This document shows, one piece after another, positions 49,202-58,593 of a DNA stretch of 64,000 nucleotides. The notes beneath the pieces are model-generated. The model was not told the DNA's origin. It searched no databases and was given only the letters and a program-made list of their open reading frames with translations. The stretch covers positions 868,001-932,000 of the forward strand of contig CAKPSD010000001.1 of assembly GCA_934183255.1 (NCBI GenBank), in the 5' to 3' direction. Origin of the DNA: an uncultured Bacilli bacterium (GTDB lineage: Bacteria > Bacillota_I > Bacilli_A > RFN20 > DUOF01). A program made the translations under genes and the position numbers. Every line of letters starts with the position of its first letter. The stretch's first letter is position 1.

Positions 49202-50977
49202 ATGTATGATATATTAAATAAAATAAACGAGCCAGATGATGTTAAAAAGTTAAATGAAAAAGAATTAAATTTATTAGCGAGTGATATTAGAGAAGCTTTA
49301 TTTAATAGGCTTACTAAAGTAGGTGGGCACTTGGGACCTAACTTTGGAATAGTAGAAACAATAATAGCAATGCATTATGTTTTTGATTCTCCAAAAGATA
49401 AATTCGTTTTTGATGTTTCTCATCAAAGTTATACTCATAAAATGCTTACTGGTAGAAAAGAAGGGTATATAAATGATGAACATTTTAAAGATGATTCTGG
49501 ATACACCAATCCTAGTGAAAGTGAACATGATCTTTTCAATATTGGACATACTTCAACTTCAATATCTTTAGCAAGCGGACTTGTTAAGGCTAGAGATTTA
49601 AAGAATGGTAAAGAAAATGTTATAGCACTTATTGGCGATGGATCTTTATCTGGAGGAGAAGCACTAGAAGGTTTGAATGTAGCAGGAAGTGAACTAAATT
49701 CTAATTTTATTATTATAGTTAATGATAATGAGCAATCTATTTCAGAGACTCATGGAGGGTTATATAAAAATCTTAAAGAATTACGTGAATCAAATGGGAA
49801 ATGTGAGAACAACTTGTTTAAAGCAATTGGCTTAGATTATATTTATGAAGATAATGGTAATGATATTCAGTCAATGATTAAAGTTTTAAAAAAAGTTAAA
49901 GATATAGATCATCCAATTGTAGTGCATGTTCATACATTAAAGGGGAAAGGTTATGGTTTAGCAGAAACTAATAAAGAAGCATGGCACTGGACTATGCCTT
50001 TTGATAGAGAAACTGGAGAAAAAACAATTAGTTTTGGAGATAAAGAAACATATACTGGATTAGCTAGAAAATATATTTTAGAAAAAGCTAAAAAAGATAA
50101 AGAGTTTGTTGTTATTACTCCAAATATGCCTGGAAGTATGGGGTTAACTATAGATGATAGGAAAAGTCTTGGTAAGCAATTTGTTGATGTAGGTATAGCA
50201 GAGGAGCAGGCTGTAGCGATGGCTTCTGGAGTTAGCAAAGGTGGTTTTAAACCATTAGTTATTACTAATACAACATTTATGCAAAGGTGCTATGATCAAA
50301 TATCACAAGATGTTTGTATAAATAATAACCCTGTCACTATATTGCTTAACTATACATCTTTTGCGGGTTTAACTGATGTTACACATTTAGGAATATTTGG
50401 AATATCAGCATTTTCTAATATTCCTAATTTAGTTATGCTAGCACCTACATGCAAAGAAGAATTTTTAAGTATGCTTGATTGGAGTGTTGATCAAAAAGAG
50501 CATCCAGTTATTATTCTTATTCCTGGTAATGAAGTTAGTAGTAGAAAAGTTGATACAAAATATGATGATGTCAATAAATATAGCGTTTACCAAAAAGGAG
50601 AAAAAGTGGCTATTATAGCACTTGGAGATTTCTTTGAAAAGGGAGAAGATTTAGCAAACTATATTGAAAATAAATTGAAGTTTAAACCAACTCTTATAAA
50701 CCCTAGATTTGCAAATGGAATTGATGAAAAACTTTTGAAAAAATTAGAAAAAGATCATGAACTAGTTATAACTTTAGAAGATGGAATATTAGATGGAGGC
50801 TTTGGACAGAAAATAGCTTCATATTATTCAACATCAAATATGAGAGTTCTTACATATGGACTTGAAAGAAAATTCTATGATAGATATAATCCACAAGAAT
50901 TATTAAAAGATCTTAAAATAACAAACAAAGATATTTTATTTGATATTAAAAAGATAATTGTTGATAAAAATAAATAA
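49202..50977 (+). CDS. Thiamine-diphosphate enzyme related to DXP synthase
   Basis: A 591-aa transketolase-like protein with the TPP motif GDGSLSGGEALEGLNVAG...NDNE and the pyrimidine-binding VGIAEEQAVAMASG. The overall order follows 1-deoxy-D-xylulose-5-phosphate synthase, but the family AEQHAV is AEEQAV, and the region before PFD reads HWTMPFD instead of the usual HGxxPFD. It may be a true but diverged Dxs or a paralogue for another ketose reaction. GGAGTAATAGCG precedes the ATG. It is co-transcribed with a flavodoxin under MerR control. Confidence 0.82.
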   Translation: MYDILNKINEPDDVKKLNEKELNLLASDIREALFNRLTKVGGHLGPNFGIVETIIAMHYVFDSPKDKFVFDVSHQSYTHKMLTGRKEGYINDEHFKDDSGYTNPSESEHDLFNIGHTSTSISLASGLVKARDLKNGKENVIALIGDGSLSGGEALEGLNVAGSELNSNFIIIVNDNEQSISETHGGLYKNLKELRESNGKCENNLFKAIGLDYIYEDNGNDIQSMIKVLKKVKDIDHPIVVHVHTLKGKGYGLAETNKEAWHWTMPFDRETGEKTISFGDKETYTGLARKYILEKAKKDKEFVVITPNMPGSMGLTIDDRKSLGKQFVDVGIAEEQAVAMASGVSKGGFKPLVITNTTFMQRCYDQISQDVCINNNPVTILLNYTSFAGLTDVTHLGIFGISAFSNIPNLVMLAPTCKEEFLSMLDWSVDQKEHPVIILIPGNEVSSRKVDTKYDDVNKYSVYQKGEKVAIIALGDFFEKGEDLANYIENKLKFKPTLINPRFANGIDEKLLKKLEKDHELVITLEDGILDGGFGQKIASYYSTSNMRVLTYGLERKFYDRYNPQELLKDLKITNKDILFDIKKIIVDKNK

Positions 50978-51030
50978 AGTTGATTTATAATAGTTTTATA
51001 AGTATAATTTAATTATAGGAGATGAGTTTA

Positions 51031-51702
51031 ATGGGGATTTTTGAGAAAATATTTAGAAAAAAATCTCGCGAGTATAATACGGGATATTCAGAATTAGATG
51101 GTATTGAAGTAGTGCGTGGAAAATTTGCTAACTTTTATGAGCCTAGTTTTGTACTAGACACACGCGAATTATTTTTAATGGCTAATGCTATTGTTGAAAA
51201 AATTGCTGAATCAGATGGGGAGAATGTAGTAGATGATAATTTTACGATGATAGACGCTCCTGAAGATGCACCTTTTCATAAAGTGGCGTCATTTGAAAAA
51301 CTTGAAGGTGTTGACTTGTGCCATTTTTCACCTAAGTATATTCCGCTTGATCATCACAACTATCATAATTTTTTGTGTATGATTAAATATACAAATAAAG
51401 GAATGGAAATTAATATTTACAAAATATGGCCAATTTCTAGGGGAATATTTGATCCATGTCAACCAAGAGATCAATATCCTGATTATTATGAAGACTACAT
51501 GCAAATAGAAACGAATAAAGTTTTTGTTACTCCAGAAGGTAAAGTGTCTAGGATAGAAGTCGCTATCAATGAAGAAAATATATATATTGGAAAAGATGAT
51601 GACAATAGAAAATATATACCAAAAGAAGGTATACTTGGGAAAATTGAAACAATTGAAAACTCTATAGATAGTGCTAGGAGAAAGAAAACTATAAAAAGAT
51701 AA
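51031..51702 (+). CDS. Hypothetical protein
   Basis: A 223-aa soluble protein with a basic N terminus (MGIFEKIFRKKSRE). It contains DAPEDAPFHKVASFEKLEGVDLCHF and HHNYHNFLCMIKYTNKGMEINIYKIWPISRGIFDP. No family is recognised. ATG 51031 with TAGGAGATGAG is chosen over ATG 51022. Its promoter region has a TATAAT-like element at about 51003. It ends with a good terminator. Confidence 0.65.
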   Translation: MGIFEKIFRKKSREYNTGYSELDGIEVVRGKFANFYEPSFVLDTRELFLMANAIVEKIAESDGENVVDDNFTMIDAPEDAPFHKVASFEKLEGVDLCHFSPKYIPLDHHNYHNFLCMIKYTNKGMEINIYKIWPISRGIFDPCQPRDQYPDYYEDYMQIETNKVFVTPEGKVSRIEVAINEENIYIGKDDDNRKYIPKEGILGKIETIENSIDSARRKKTIKR

Positions 51703-51747
51703 TAAGGATAGCGTTACTGCTATTATAAAATTAAATAATATAGATAT

Positions 51748-51784
51748 AGGCTTTATTGAGTTCGAATCAATAGAGCCTTTTTTA
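51748..51784 (+). terminator. Terminator
   Basis: AGGCTTTATTGA pairs with TCAATAGAGCCT around GTTCGAA, followed by six T. Confidence 0.88.
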
Positions 51785-51902
51785 TAACAAAAAATTTAAA
51801 ATTGAAGTTCTTACTTTTAATATAAATATAAATTCCTATGCTTTGCTTTCTTTATGGCTTAATCTTTGCTTTTTAGCGGCAAAACACCAGCAAAATAAAA
51901 AA

Positions 51903-51918
51903 AGTTCCATGTGAAACT
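51903..51918. other. parS-like centromere site
   Basis: AGTTCCATGTGAAACT matches the ParB/Spo0J site TGTTCCACGTGAAACA at 13 of 16 positions, with the inner GTTCCA and GTGAAAC intact. It lies just upstream of the operon that encodes ParA and ParB, where many bacteria carry parS. Confidence 0.65.
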
Positions 51919-51926
51919 CCAATTGA

Positions 51927-51955
51927 TTGACACCTAATTATTTAGAGTATATAAT
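51927..51955 (+). promoter_or_regulatory. Consensus sigma-A promoter of mnmG-rsmG-parA-parB
   Basis: TTGACA (51927-51932) and TATAAT (51950-51955) are both perfect, with a 17-bp spacer. The -35 lies 9 bases after the parS-like site, so ParB binding could affect transcription. Confidence 0.9.
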
Positions 51956-51978
51956 CAAAAATGTGGAGGTGAGCATGG

Positions 51979-53835
51979 ATGTATGATGTTATAGTTGTTG
52001 GAGGTGGACATGCTGGTGTTGAAGCAACTCTAGCATGCGCTAGAACAGGATTAAAAACGCTTTTAGTTACACTAAATATCAATAATATAGCAAGTATGCC
52101 ATGCAATCCATCAATTGGTGGCCCTGCGAAGGGTGTTGTTGTTAGAGAAATTGATGCTTTAGGTGGTCAAATGGGAATAACAGCAGATAAAACATATTTA
52201 CAAATGAAAATGCTTAACACTGCTAAAGGACCAGGCGTATGGTGCTTGCGTGCTCAAAGTGATAAATTAGATTATAAAAACTATATGATTAACGTATTGA
52301 AAAATGAACAAAATGTTGAGTTGTTAGAAGGATGCGTTGATAATCTTATTATTGAAAATGGTATATGCAAAGGTGTTGTTGTTAATGGGACTAGATATGA
52401 ATCTAAAGCTACTATTTTAACAACCGGAACATATCTAGAAGCAAAAATACTAATAGGACATAGAAGTGAAAAACATGGTCCTGATCAAGAAAAAGGAGCA
52501 TATGGATTATCACCTCATTTAAAAGAAATAGGACTTAATTTATTAAGATTAAAAACTGGTACGCCTCCTAGAATATATCGTGATAGCGTTGATTTTAGTA
52601 AAATGGAAGTTCAACCAGGAACGGAAGGAAAATTAGCATTTTCTTACACAACTAAAGATTTTAAACCTATTGAAGAGCAAGAATTATGTTACTTAATACA
52701 TACAACGGATGAAACAAAGAAAATAATAGAAGCAAATTTAAATAAGTCTGCAATGTATGGTGGTATGGTTGAGGGAATTGGCCCTAGATATTGTCCATCA
52801 ATAGAAGATAAGGTTGTTAGATTTAATGAAAAAGAGAGACATCAATTGTTTATTGAACCAGAATCTTTATCGTTAGATACAATTTACTTACAAGGCTTTT
52901 CAACTTCAATGCCTGAAGATGTGCAACTTGAAATGATTCACTCTTTACCAGGGCTTGAAAATGCTAGAGTGAAGAAATATGCTTATGCTATTGAGTATGA
53001 TGCAGTAAGCTCTTTACAATTATGGCCAACACTAGAAAATAAAGTTATAAGTAATTTATATACAGCTGGTCAAATTAATGGAACTTCAGGATATGAAGAG
53101 GCAGCAGCTCAAGGATTAATGGCAGGTCTTAATGCTTCTTTAAAAATAAGAGGTAAGGAACCACTTGTTTTAGGAAGAGATGAGGCTTATATAGGAGTTA
53201 TGATTGATGATTTAGTAACTAAAGGTACTAAAGAACCATATAGACTATTAACTTCTAGAGCAGAATATAGACTACTTTTAAGACATGATAATGCTGATTT
53301 GAGATTAACTGATTATGGATATAAAGCAGGACTTATTAAAGAAGATAGATATAATGAATTTCTTAATAAGAAAAAGCAAATTGATGAGTGTAAAGAATTG
53401 CTTTTAAATATAAAAATTAAAAGAGATGATCCTATTTCTAAAAAACTTAAAGAAGAAAAAGGAATTCATATAGAAACAAGTATATCTGCAAGTGAATTAC
53501 TTAAAAGACAAAATGTTAATATTTATTATATAAAGGATTATTTTGATAGCTTAAGTTATAATGATGAGATACTTGATGAAGTTGAAATTCAAATTAAGTA
53601 TGAAGGATATATTGCTAAAGAACTTAAAGAAGCACAATCATTTAAGAAAATGGAAAATATATCTTTAGATAAAAATATAAACTACAATTTAATAGAAAAT
53701 TTAGCACTAGAAGCAAGACAAAAATTAAATCAAATAAAACCGTTAAATATAGGACAAGCTTCAAGAATATCCGGAGTTAATCCTAGTGATATATCAATAC
53801 TATTATTATATTTAAAAATGAAAGGGAGTAACTAA
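51979..53835 (+). CDS. mnmG: tRNA U34 carboxymethylaminomethyl-modifying enzyme, FAD subunit
   Basis: A 618-aa FAD protein (GidA) that with MnmE modifies U34 of several tRNAs. The N-terminal FAD loop VIVVGGGHAGVEA, the GidA signatures MPCNPSIGGPAKG and GTPPRI, and ALTSRAEYRLLLRHDNAD-like SRAEYRLLLRHDNADLRL are present. GGAGGTGAG precedes the ATG at 51979; an ATG at 51975 is out of frame and stops at once. First gene of an operon with rsmG, parA and parB, as near the origin in many bacteria. Confidence 0.97.
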   Translation: MYDVIVVGGGHAGVEATLACARTGLKTLLVTLNINNIASMPCNPSIGGPAKGVVVREIDALGGQMGITADKTYLQMKMLNTAKGPGVWCLRAQSDKLDYKNYMINVLKNEQNVELLEGCVDNLIIENGICKGVVVNGTRYESKATILTTGTYLEAKILIGHRSEKHGPDQEKGAYGLSPHLKEIGLNLLRLKTGTPPRIYRDSVDFSKMEVQPGTEGKLAFSYTTKDFKPIEEQELCYLIHTTDETKKIIEANLNKSAMYGGMVEGIGPRYCPSIEDKVVRFNEKERHQLFIEPESLSLDTIYLQGFSTSMPEDVQLEMIHSLPGLENARVKKYAYAIEYDAVSSLQLWPTLENKVISNLYTAGQINGTSGYEEAAAQGLMAGLNASLKIRGKEPLVLGRDEAYIGVMIDDLVTKGTKEPYRLLTSRAEYRLLLRHDNADLRLTDYGYKAGLIKEDRYNEFLNKKKQIDECKELLLNIKIKRDDPISKKLKEEKGIHIETSISASELLKRQNVNIYYIKDYFDSLSYNDEILDEVEIQIKYEGYIAKELKEAQSFKKMENISLDKNINYNLIENLALEARQKLNQIKPLNIGQASRISGVNPSDISILLLYLKMKGSN

Positions 53836-53836
53836 A

Positions 53837-54541
53837 ATGAACGAAGAACAATTTAGAAGATTATTAGAAGAAAACAATATTTTATTAACAGAAGAACAAG
53901 AACATCAATTTCGTAGATATTTTGAATTACTACAAATATGGAATGAAAAATTAAATCTTACAACGATTATTCAAAAAGAAGATGTTTATGAAAAACATTT
54001 TTATGATTGTTTAACATTATCTTTTGTTAATGATATGGAAAATAAAACTTTATGTGATGTAGGTGCTGGAGCAGGATTCCCATCTATTCCATTAAAAATT
54101 GCTTTTCCAAGTTTAAAAGTTACTTGCTTAGATTCAATGAATAAGAGAATGGAGTTTGTTAAGTTAGTTATAAATGAACTTGGATTAAAAGATATTGATG
54201 TAGTTGTTGATAGAGCAGAAGATTATGGCAAGAAAAATAGAGAAAAATTTGATTATGTAACTGCTAGAGCTGTATCTAGACTTAATGTGTTAATGGAACT
54301 TTCTTCTCCACTTGTTAAAGTTGGTGGAAAATTCATTGCTATGAAAGGCCCTTTAGCTAAAGAAGAAGCTAGTGAATGTGATGCAGCATGTAAAGAGTTA
54401 AAATTAGATTTAATAGAAAAACAAAAAATTATTCTTCCAATGAGTTATGGTAAGAGATATAACCTAATTTATAAGAAGTTGGATTATACTCCTGAAAAGT
54501 ATCCTCGTGAATATAATAAAATGAAGAAAAAGCCATTATAA
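53837..54541 (+). CDS. rsmG: 16S rRNA (guanine527-N7)-methyltransferase
   Basis: A 234-aa SAM-dependent methyltransferase (GidB). It has WNEKLNLTTI near the N terminus, the SAM loop DVGAGAGFPSIPLKIAFP, and VTARAVSRLNVLMELSSPLVKVGG. It methylates N7 of G527 in 16S rRNA; loss gives low-level streptomycin resistance in other bacteria. It starts 1 base after mnmG with GGGAG in the end of that gene. Confidence 0.96.
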   Translation: MNEEQFRRLLEENNILLTEEQEHQFRRYFELLQIWNEKLNLTTIIQKEDVYEKHFYDCLTLSFVNDMENKTLCDVGAGAGFPSIPLKIAFPSLKVTCLDSMNKRMEFVKLVINELGLKDIDVVVDRAEDYGKKNREKFDYVTARAVSRLNVLMELSSPLVKVGGKFIAMKGPLAKEEASECDAACKELKLDLIEKQKIILPMSYGKRYNLIYKKLDYTPEKYPREYNKMKKKPL

Positions 54542-54558
54542 AAAAAGGAGATGATAAT

Positions 54559-55338
54559 ATGGCAGAAGTTATAGCTATAGTAAATCAAAAAGGAGGAGTA
54601 GGAAAAACAACAATTGCAATTAACCTAGCCTCTTCACTTGCTTATGTAGGCAAGAAAACATTACTTATTGATGCAGATCCTCAAGGGAGCGCAACATTAG
54701 GTCTTGGATTTGATAGGTACAATTTAGACAATACTTTATATGATGTGTTAGTTGATAAGATTCATGCTAGTGCAGCAATAAGAACGATGCCTTTAAGAAA
54801 TTTTTATTTCTTACCATCAAACCCATTACTAGCTGGAGCAGATGTGGAAATGGCTACTATATATAAGGAAAATAGCCGTTATTTTAGACTTAAGGATGAA
54901 CTAGTAGAGATAAGAAAAAAATATGATTATATTATTATAGATTGTCCGCCAGCAATTGGATTAAATGTTAATGTATTAAATGCTAGTGATAAAGTAATAG
55001 TACCTTCTTTATGTGAGTATTTTTCTAAGGAAAGTTTACTTGAGGCTTATGCTTCAGTTAGAAGAATTAAAAACTCATTTAATAAGAATTTAACAGTTAG
55101 TGGCATTGTGTTAAATTTATATGATTCTAAATATAAAATTAACAAAGAAATAGAAAATGAAATTAGAACTTTATTTAAAAATAGTAGAGTTTATACAACT
55201 ACTATTCCAAGGAGCAATGTAGTTACTGAATCTCAAAAAGCAGGTAAAACAGTTATAGAGTATGCGCCTAACACAAAGGTTGCAGAAGCATATGTTAATT
55301 TAGCGAAGGAAGTGATTAATGATGGAAAATTACAATAA
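54559..55338 (+). CDS. parA: Chromosome partitioning ATPase ParA (Soj)
   Basis: A 259-aa deviant Walker ATPase, MRP/MinD type. The P-loop is VNQKGGVGKTTIAINLA with the signature Lys, Walker A' is LLIDADPQGS, and IIDCPPAIGL is the B motif. It pairs with ParB at parS to move origins and, in Bacillus, regulates DnaA and sporulation. AAAAGGAGATG precedes the ATG, and its 3' end overlaps parB by 20 bp. Confidence 0.95.
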   Translation: MAEVIAIVNQKGGVGKTTIAINLASSLAYVGKKTLLIDADPQGSATLGLGFDRYNLDNTLYDVLVDKIHASAAIRTMPLRNFYFLPSNPLLAGADVEMATIYKENSRYFRLKDELVEIRKKYDYIIIDCPPAIGLNVNVLNASDKVIVPSLCEYFSKESLLEAYASVRRIKNSFNKNLTVSGIVLNLYDSKYKINKEIENEIRTLFKNSRVYTTTIPRSNVVTESQKAGKTVIEYAPNTKVAEAYVNLAKEVINDGKLQ

Positions 55339-56176
55339 AATTAATGTATTTGATATTGGTGAAGAATTAAAGGAAGTTGAAAGATATACTAATTGCACTG
55401 AACATGCAGTTAGAGAGGATATAGATGTAAACTTAATTGATACTAACCCATATCAACCCAGAAAAATATTTGATGAAGTTAAACTTCAAGAATTAAGTGA
55501 ATCTATTAAAACTTATGGTGTTATTTCACCATTAATTGTTAGAGAAACTAGAGATGGCAGATATCAAATTTTAGCAGGTGAACGTAGATTTAGGGCTAGC
55601 CAATTAGCTGGTATGACTAAAGTTCCTGCTTTAGTAGCAGAATTTAGTGATCAACAAATGATGGAAATGTCTATTATTGAAAATGTTCAAAGAGAAGGAT
55701 TAAATGTAATTGAGGAAGCTAGAGCGTATGAAAATTTAGCTAACACTGTTGGCTTAACTCATGAACAAATTGGTCAAAAAGTTGGTAAATCGAGATCTTA
55801 TATAGCTAATATTATGAGATTACTTAATTTACCTGATGTTATACAAGAATATGTAATTAATGGAGTATTAACTATGGGACAAGTAAAGCCCCTAGTTAAC
55901 TTAGAAGAAGATGTTGCACTTAAAATAGCTAATGATACAATTGAATATGGATATACTTCAAGACAAGTAGAAAACTTAGCTAATTTAGCACAAGGTAGAA
56001 AGCAAGTTAGAAAAAAGGAGAGAGTAACTAACCCTTATTATGATTATGCATCTACTGTATTACATAAAAAGTTAAAAACTAAAGTAAGAATTAAAGATGG
56101 AGAAATGAAAATTTATTTTAAAGATGAAGCTAGTTTAAAGAGAATAATGGAACTATTAGAAAATAATGAAAAATAA
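55319..56176 (+). CDS. parB: Chromosome partitioning protein ParB (Spo0J family)
   Basis: A 285-aa parS-binding CTP-dependent clamp. The N-terminal GERRFRAS motif, IIENVQREGLNVIEEARAYENL, and the HTH (THEQIGQKVGKSRSYIANIMRLLNLP) are clear. The C-terminal dimer domain ends MELLENNEK. It could be Spo0J or the Noc paralogue; adjacency to parA and the parS-like site favour ParB/Spo0J. The start (ATG 55319 or 55322) lies inside parA, so translation is coupled. Confidence 0.93.
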   Translation: MMENYNKINVFDIGEELKEVERYTNCTEHAVREDIDVNLIDTNPYQPRKIFDEVKLQELSESIKTYGVISPLIVRETRDGRYQILAGERRFRASQLAGMTKVPALVAEFSDQQMMEMSIIENVQREGLNVIEEARAYENLANTVGLTHEQIGQKVGKSRSYIANIMRLLNLPDVIQEYVINGVLTMGQVKPLVNLEEDVALKIANDTIEYGYTSRQVENLANLAQGRKQVRKKERVTNPYYDYASTVLHKKLKTKVRIKDGEMKIYFKDEASLKRIMELLENNEK

Positions 56177-56447
56177 TGATTATAAACATATGTCATTTAA
56201 AATAAATTATTTGAAAGAAACTGTTACTTTTAGTGGGAATCTTTTTAATAAAAGAAAGATGAGTTTAAAAGAGTTTGCTATAACTGTTCTTCAAATAGAG
56301 CCTGTATCAACAGAAGTTATAGCTATGTATATTGGTAAATTAGGATTTGATGTTTATAAGGATAAAGATAAATTTAGAATAATATTTACTAAAAAAATTA
56401 AAAATGGAGTTAAAGGAAATATAGTTTTAAAAGAGAATACTAGGTAA
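56166..56447 (+). CDS. Hypothetical small protein in the par operon
   Basis: A 93-aa protein of unknown function overlapping the end of parB by 11 bp. ATG 56190 (MSFKINYLKE) is an alternative start. It has mixed strands and helices (YLKETVTFSGNLFNKRKMSLKEFAITVLQI) and a basic C terminus. The coupling to parB suggests a real gene. A terminator follows directly. Confidence 0.65.
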   Translation: MKNNDYKHMSFKINYLKETVTFSGNLFNKRKMSLKEFAITVLQIEPVSTEVIAMYIGKLGFDVYKDKDKFRIIFTKKIKNGVKGNIVLKENTR

Positions 56448-56466
56448 TCATTGATTACCTTTTTTA
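56442..56466 (+). terminator. Terminator of the mnmG-par operon
   Basis: AGGTAATCA pairs with TGATTACCT and a T run follows; it includes the stop of the last gene. Confidence 0.9.
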
Positions 56467-56484
56467 CTATAAAAAAGAATGAAA

Positions 56485-57213
56485 TTAATCATTCTTATCT
56501 TTAAATGCTAATTTTTTTAAGTTTCTTACTTCTTCAAATGTTAGCTTTCTGTATTGACCTTCATATAATCCTTTTGAAGATATTCCAGCAAATTCATCTC
56601 TATGTAATTTAAGTACTGTTTTATTTATTGCTTCAAACATTTTCTTTACTTGATGGTTTCTTCCTTCATGTATTGTTATTTTTACAATTGTTTTATTTTT
56701 TTCTTCATTTCTTTTTGTAATAACTGCTTCACATGGGCTAGTTTTTCTGCCATCAACCATGACGCCTTCTTCAAGTTTTAATCTTTCATCTTCACTAATA
56801 GTTCCTTGAATAGTTGCTATGTATACTTTATTTATTTCGCTAGATGGATGAAGTAAAGCATTAGCAAGTTCACCATCGTTTGTTAATAGTAATACTCCAG
56901 TTGTATCAAAGTCTAATCTTCCAATAGGATATATTCTTTTATTAATATTTATATCAGCTAAAACTGTTTTTCTTCCTTTTTCATCACTTACTGAAGAAAT
57001 AGTGTTTCTGGCTTTATTCAATACATAATAAGCTTTGCTTTCGCTTTTTATTAATTTACCATCAACGTATATTTTGTCTTTTTCCTCTACAGTTGTGCCT
57101 AAAGTAGTAACAACATTACCATTTACTTTTACTTTTCCATTCTTTATTAACTCTTCAGCTTTTCTTCTAGAGCATATTCCAGCATTAGCTATAACTTTTT
57201 GTAATCTTTCCAT
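56485..57213 (-). CDS. rluB: 23S rRNA pseudouridine synthase RluB family
   Basis: A 242-aa enzyme with an N-terminal S4 RNA-binding domain (RLQKVIANAGICSRRKAEELIKNGKVKVNG) and the RsuA/RluB catalytic block YPIGRLDFDTTGVLLLTNDGEL, where the Asp of GRLD is the nucleophile. The later KVYIATIQG and EGRNHQVKKMFEAI motifs are standard. It probably modifies U2605-type positions of 23S rRNA. It faces the par operon and shares its intergenic terminator region. Confidence 0.93.
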   Translation of the reverse strand: MERLQKVIANAGICSRRKAEELIKNGKVKVNGNVVTTLGTTVEEKDKIYVDGKLIKSESKAYYVLNKARNTISSVSDEKGRKTVLADININKRIYPIGRLDFDTTGVLLLTNDGELANALLHPSSEINKVYIATIQGTISEDERLKLEEGVMVDGRKTSPCEAVITKRNEEKNKTIVKITIHEGRNHQVKKMFEAINKTVLKLHRDEFAGISSKGLYEGQYRKLTFEEVRNLKKLAFKDKND

Positions 57214-57257
57214 AATTTATATCACCGTGAGTAATTATATAATAAAACTTTATAAAT

Positions 57258-57293
57258 AAAAAGATAATTCCTTTGTTTGAAATTATCTTTTTT
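57258..57293. terminator. Terminator between the cofE-like and rluB genes
   Basis: AAAAGATAATT pairs with AATTATCTTTT over a 10-base loop, flanked by A and T runs. On the minus strand it ends the cofE-like transcript. Confidence 0.7.
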
Positions 57294-57298
57294 ACAAT

Positions 57299-58477
57299 TT
57301 AATCAGTATAGTTATCAAAATAGTTTTGAATTAACACTATAGGAGTACCCTTATCTCCACTTCCACTTGTTAAATCGGATAAGCTACCAAGTAAGTCAGT
57401 AAACCTTCTTGGAGTAGTGCCTAGTGAAGTGTTTTTTGCTACTAGATTTTTTTCTTTAGATTTAATTATTTCTCTCATTTTTAAATCTGCCTCTTCTTTA
57501 TTTAATCCTTGTAAATTATTGTCAGCGATGTATTTGAATTTCACTTCGTTAGGAGTTCCGTCAAGTCCTTTAGTGAATCCTGGACTTACTACAGGGTCAG
57601 CAAGTTCCCAAATACCACCAACTGGATCTTTGAATGCTCCATCGCCATATACCATACATTCAATAGTTTTACCTGTTTTTTCTTTAAATGATTTTTGTAA
57701 GTCTTCAGCAAATTTTTGAGCATTTCTAGGGAATAGTTTAATTGTTCCTTCTTTTGACATATTGCTTCCTAGTAATCCATATTCTTCATGATATCCACTT
57801 CCATCTACACTTTTGTTTAATATTTCATCTAATGAACATACTACTTTTGCTCCGTTATTTAATAGTAATGCTTTGGTTCTTTTTCTTGTGTGAATATCAG
57901 CATTAATTACATATTTTGTATATTTTAAGATTGCAAGAGGATTGTTTGCTAAAATTATTTCACAATCGCATTCACATAGTTCTTTATATAGTTTTAGATA
58001 ATTCATTCCAGTAAATAAATGGCATGGTTCCCCAAACTCTTTTACAAATTCATCTTCTGTTAATACATCTGTATAAGGATTTACTTTAGAAGTTAATAGT
58101 TTTTCTTCGCTTATAAGTGGGTTGCCAACTTCATCAGTAGGGTATGATAATTGAATTACTAATTTTTTAACACCTTTACTTATTCCTTTTAATATCATTG
58201 AAAAACGATTTCTACTAGTTATTGGAAATATTAGTCCAACTGTTTCGTTTCCAAATTTATTATTAACATCTTTTGCTATTTGATCTAGTGTAGCAAAGTT
58301 CCCTTGAGATTTAGCTACGACTGCTTCTGTGACTGCAACTATATCTTTGTCTTGTAAAGTTACATTATTTTCTTTACAAGCATTAAGAACACTTGTAGTT
58401 ACAATATCAACTAAATTATCTCCTTTTTTTATGATAGGAGCTTTAACTCCTCTAGAAATTGTTCCAAATGCTTTCAT
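57299..58477 (-). CDS. CofE-like (F420-0:gamma-glutamyl ligase family) protein
   Basis: A 392-aa protein of the CofE superfamily, containing DKDIVAVTEAVVAKSQGN near the N terminus, FPITSRNRFSMILKGI, and MVYGDGAFKDPVGGIWELADPVVSPGF. Bacillota do not make F420, and these homologues act on unknown substrates, perhaps adding glutamate to another cofactor. No other F420 genes are visible here. An RBS with GGAGG (AGGAATATAT region) precedes the ATG. Confidence 0.82.
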   Translation of the reverse strand: MKAFGTISRGVKAPIIKKGDNLVDIVTTSVLNACKENNVTLQDKDIVAVTEAVVAKSQGNFATLDQIAKDVNNKFGNETVGLIFPITSRNRFSMILKGISKGVKKLVIQLSYPTDEVGNPLISEEKLLTSKVNPYTDVLTEDEFVKEFGEPCHLFTGMNYLKLYKELCECDCEIILANNPLAILKYTKYVINADIHTRKRTKALLLNNGAKVVCSLDEILNKSVDGSGYHEEYGLLGSNMSKEGTIKLFPRNAQKFAEDLQKSFKEKTGKTIECMVYGDGAFKDPVGGIWELADPVVSPGFTKGLDGTPNEVKFKYIADNNLQGLNKEEADLKMREIIKSKEKNLVAKNTSLGTTPRRFTDLLGSLSDLTSGSGDKGTPIVLIQNYFDNYTD

Positions 58478-58548
58478 ATATATTCCTCCAATACTTTAAT
58501 ATTATAATCTATTATATTTAAAACAAGAATGAATTAGAAATGTTTTTG

Positions 58549-58577
58549 CATAAATAAAAAGGACTAAAATAGTCCTT
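58549..58577 (-). terminator. Terminator of the ferredoxin gene
   Basis: On the minus strand AAGGACTA pairs with TAGTCCTT, followed by TTTTATTT, 17 bases beyond the ferredoxin stop. Confidence 0.85.
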
Positions 58578-58593
58578 ATAATTAATATAATTT

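Noticed and set aside
51975..51986. ATG at 51975 as mnmG start
   Set aside because: It is out of frame and meets a stop after three codons; the ATG at 51979 starts the conserved protein.
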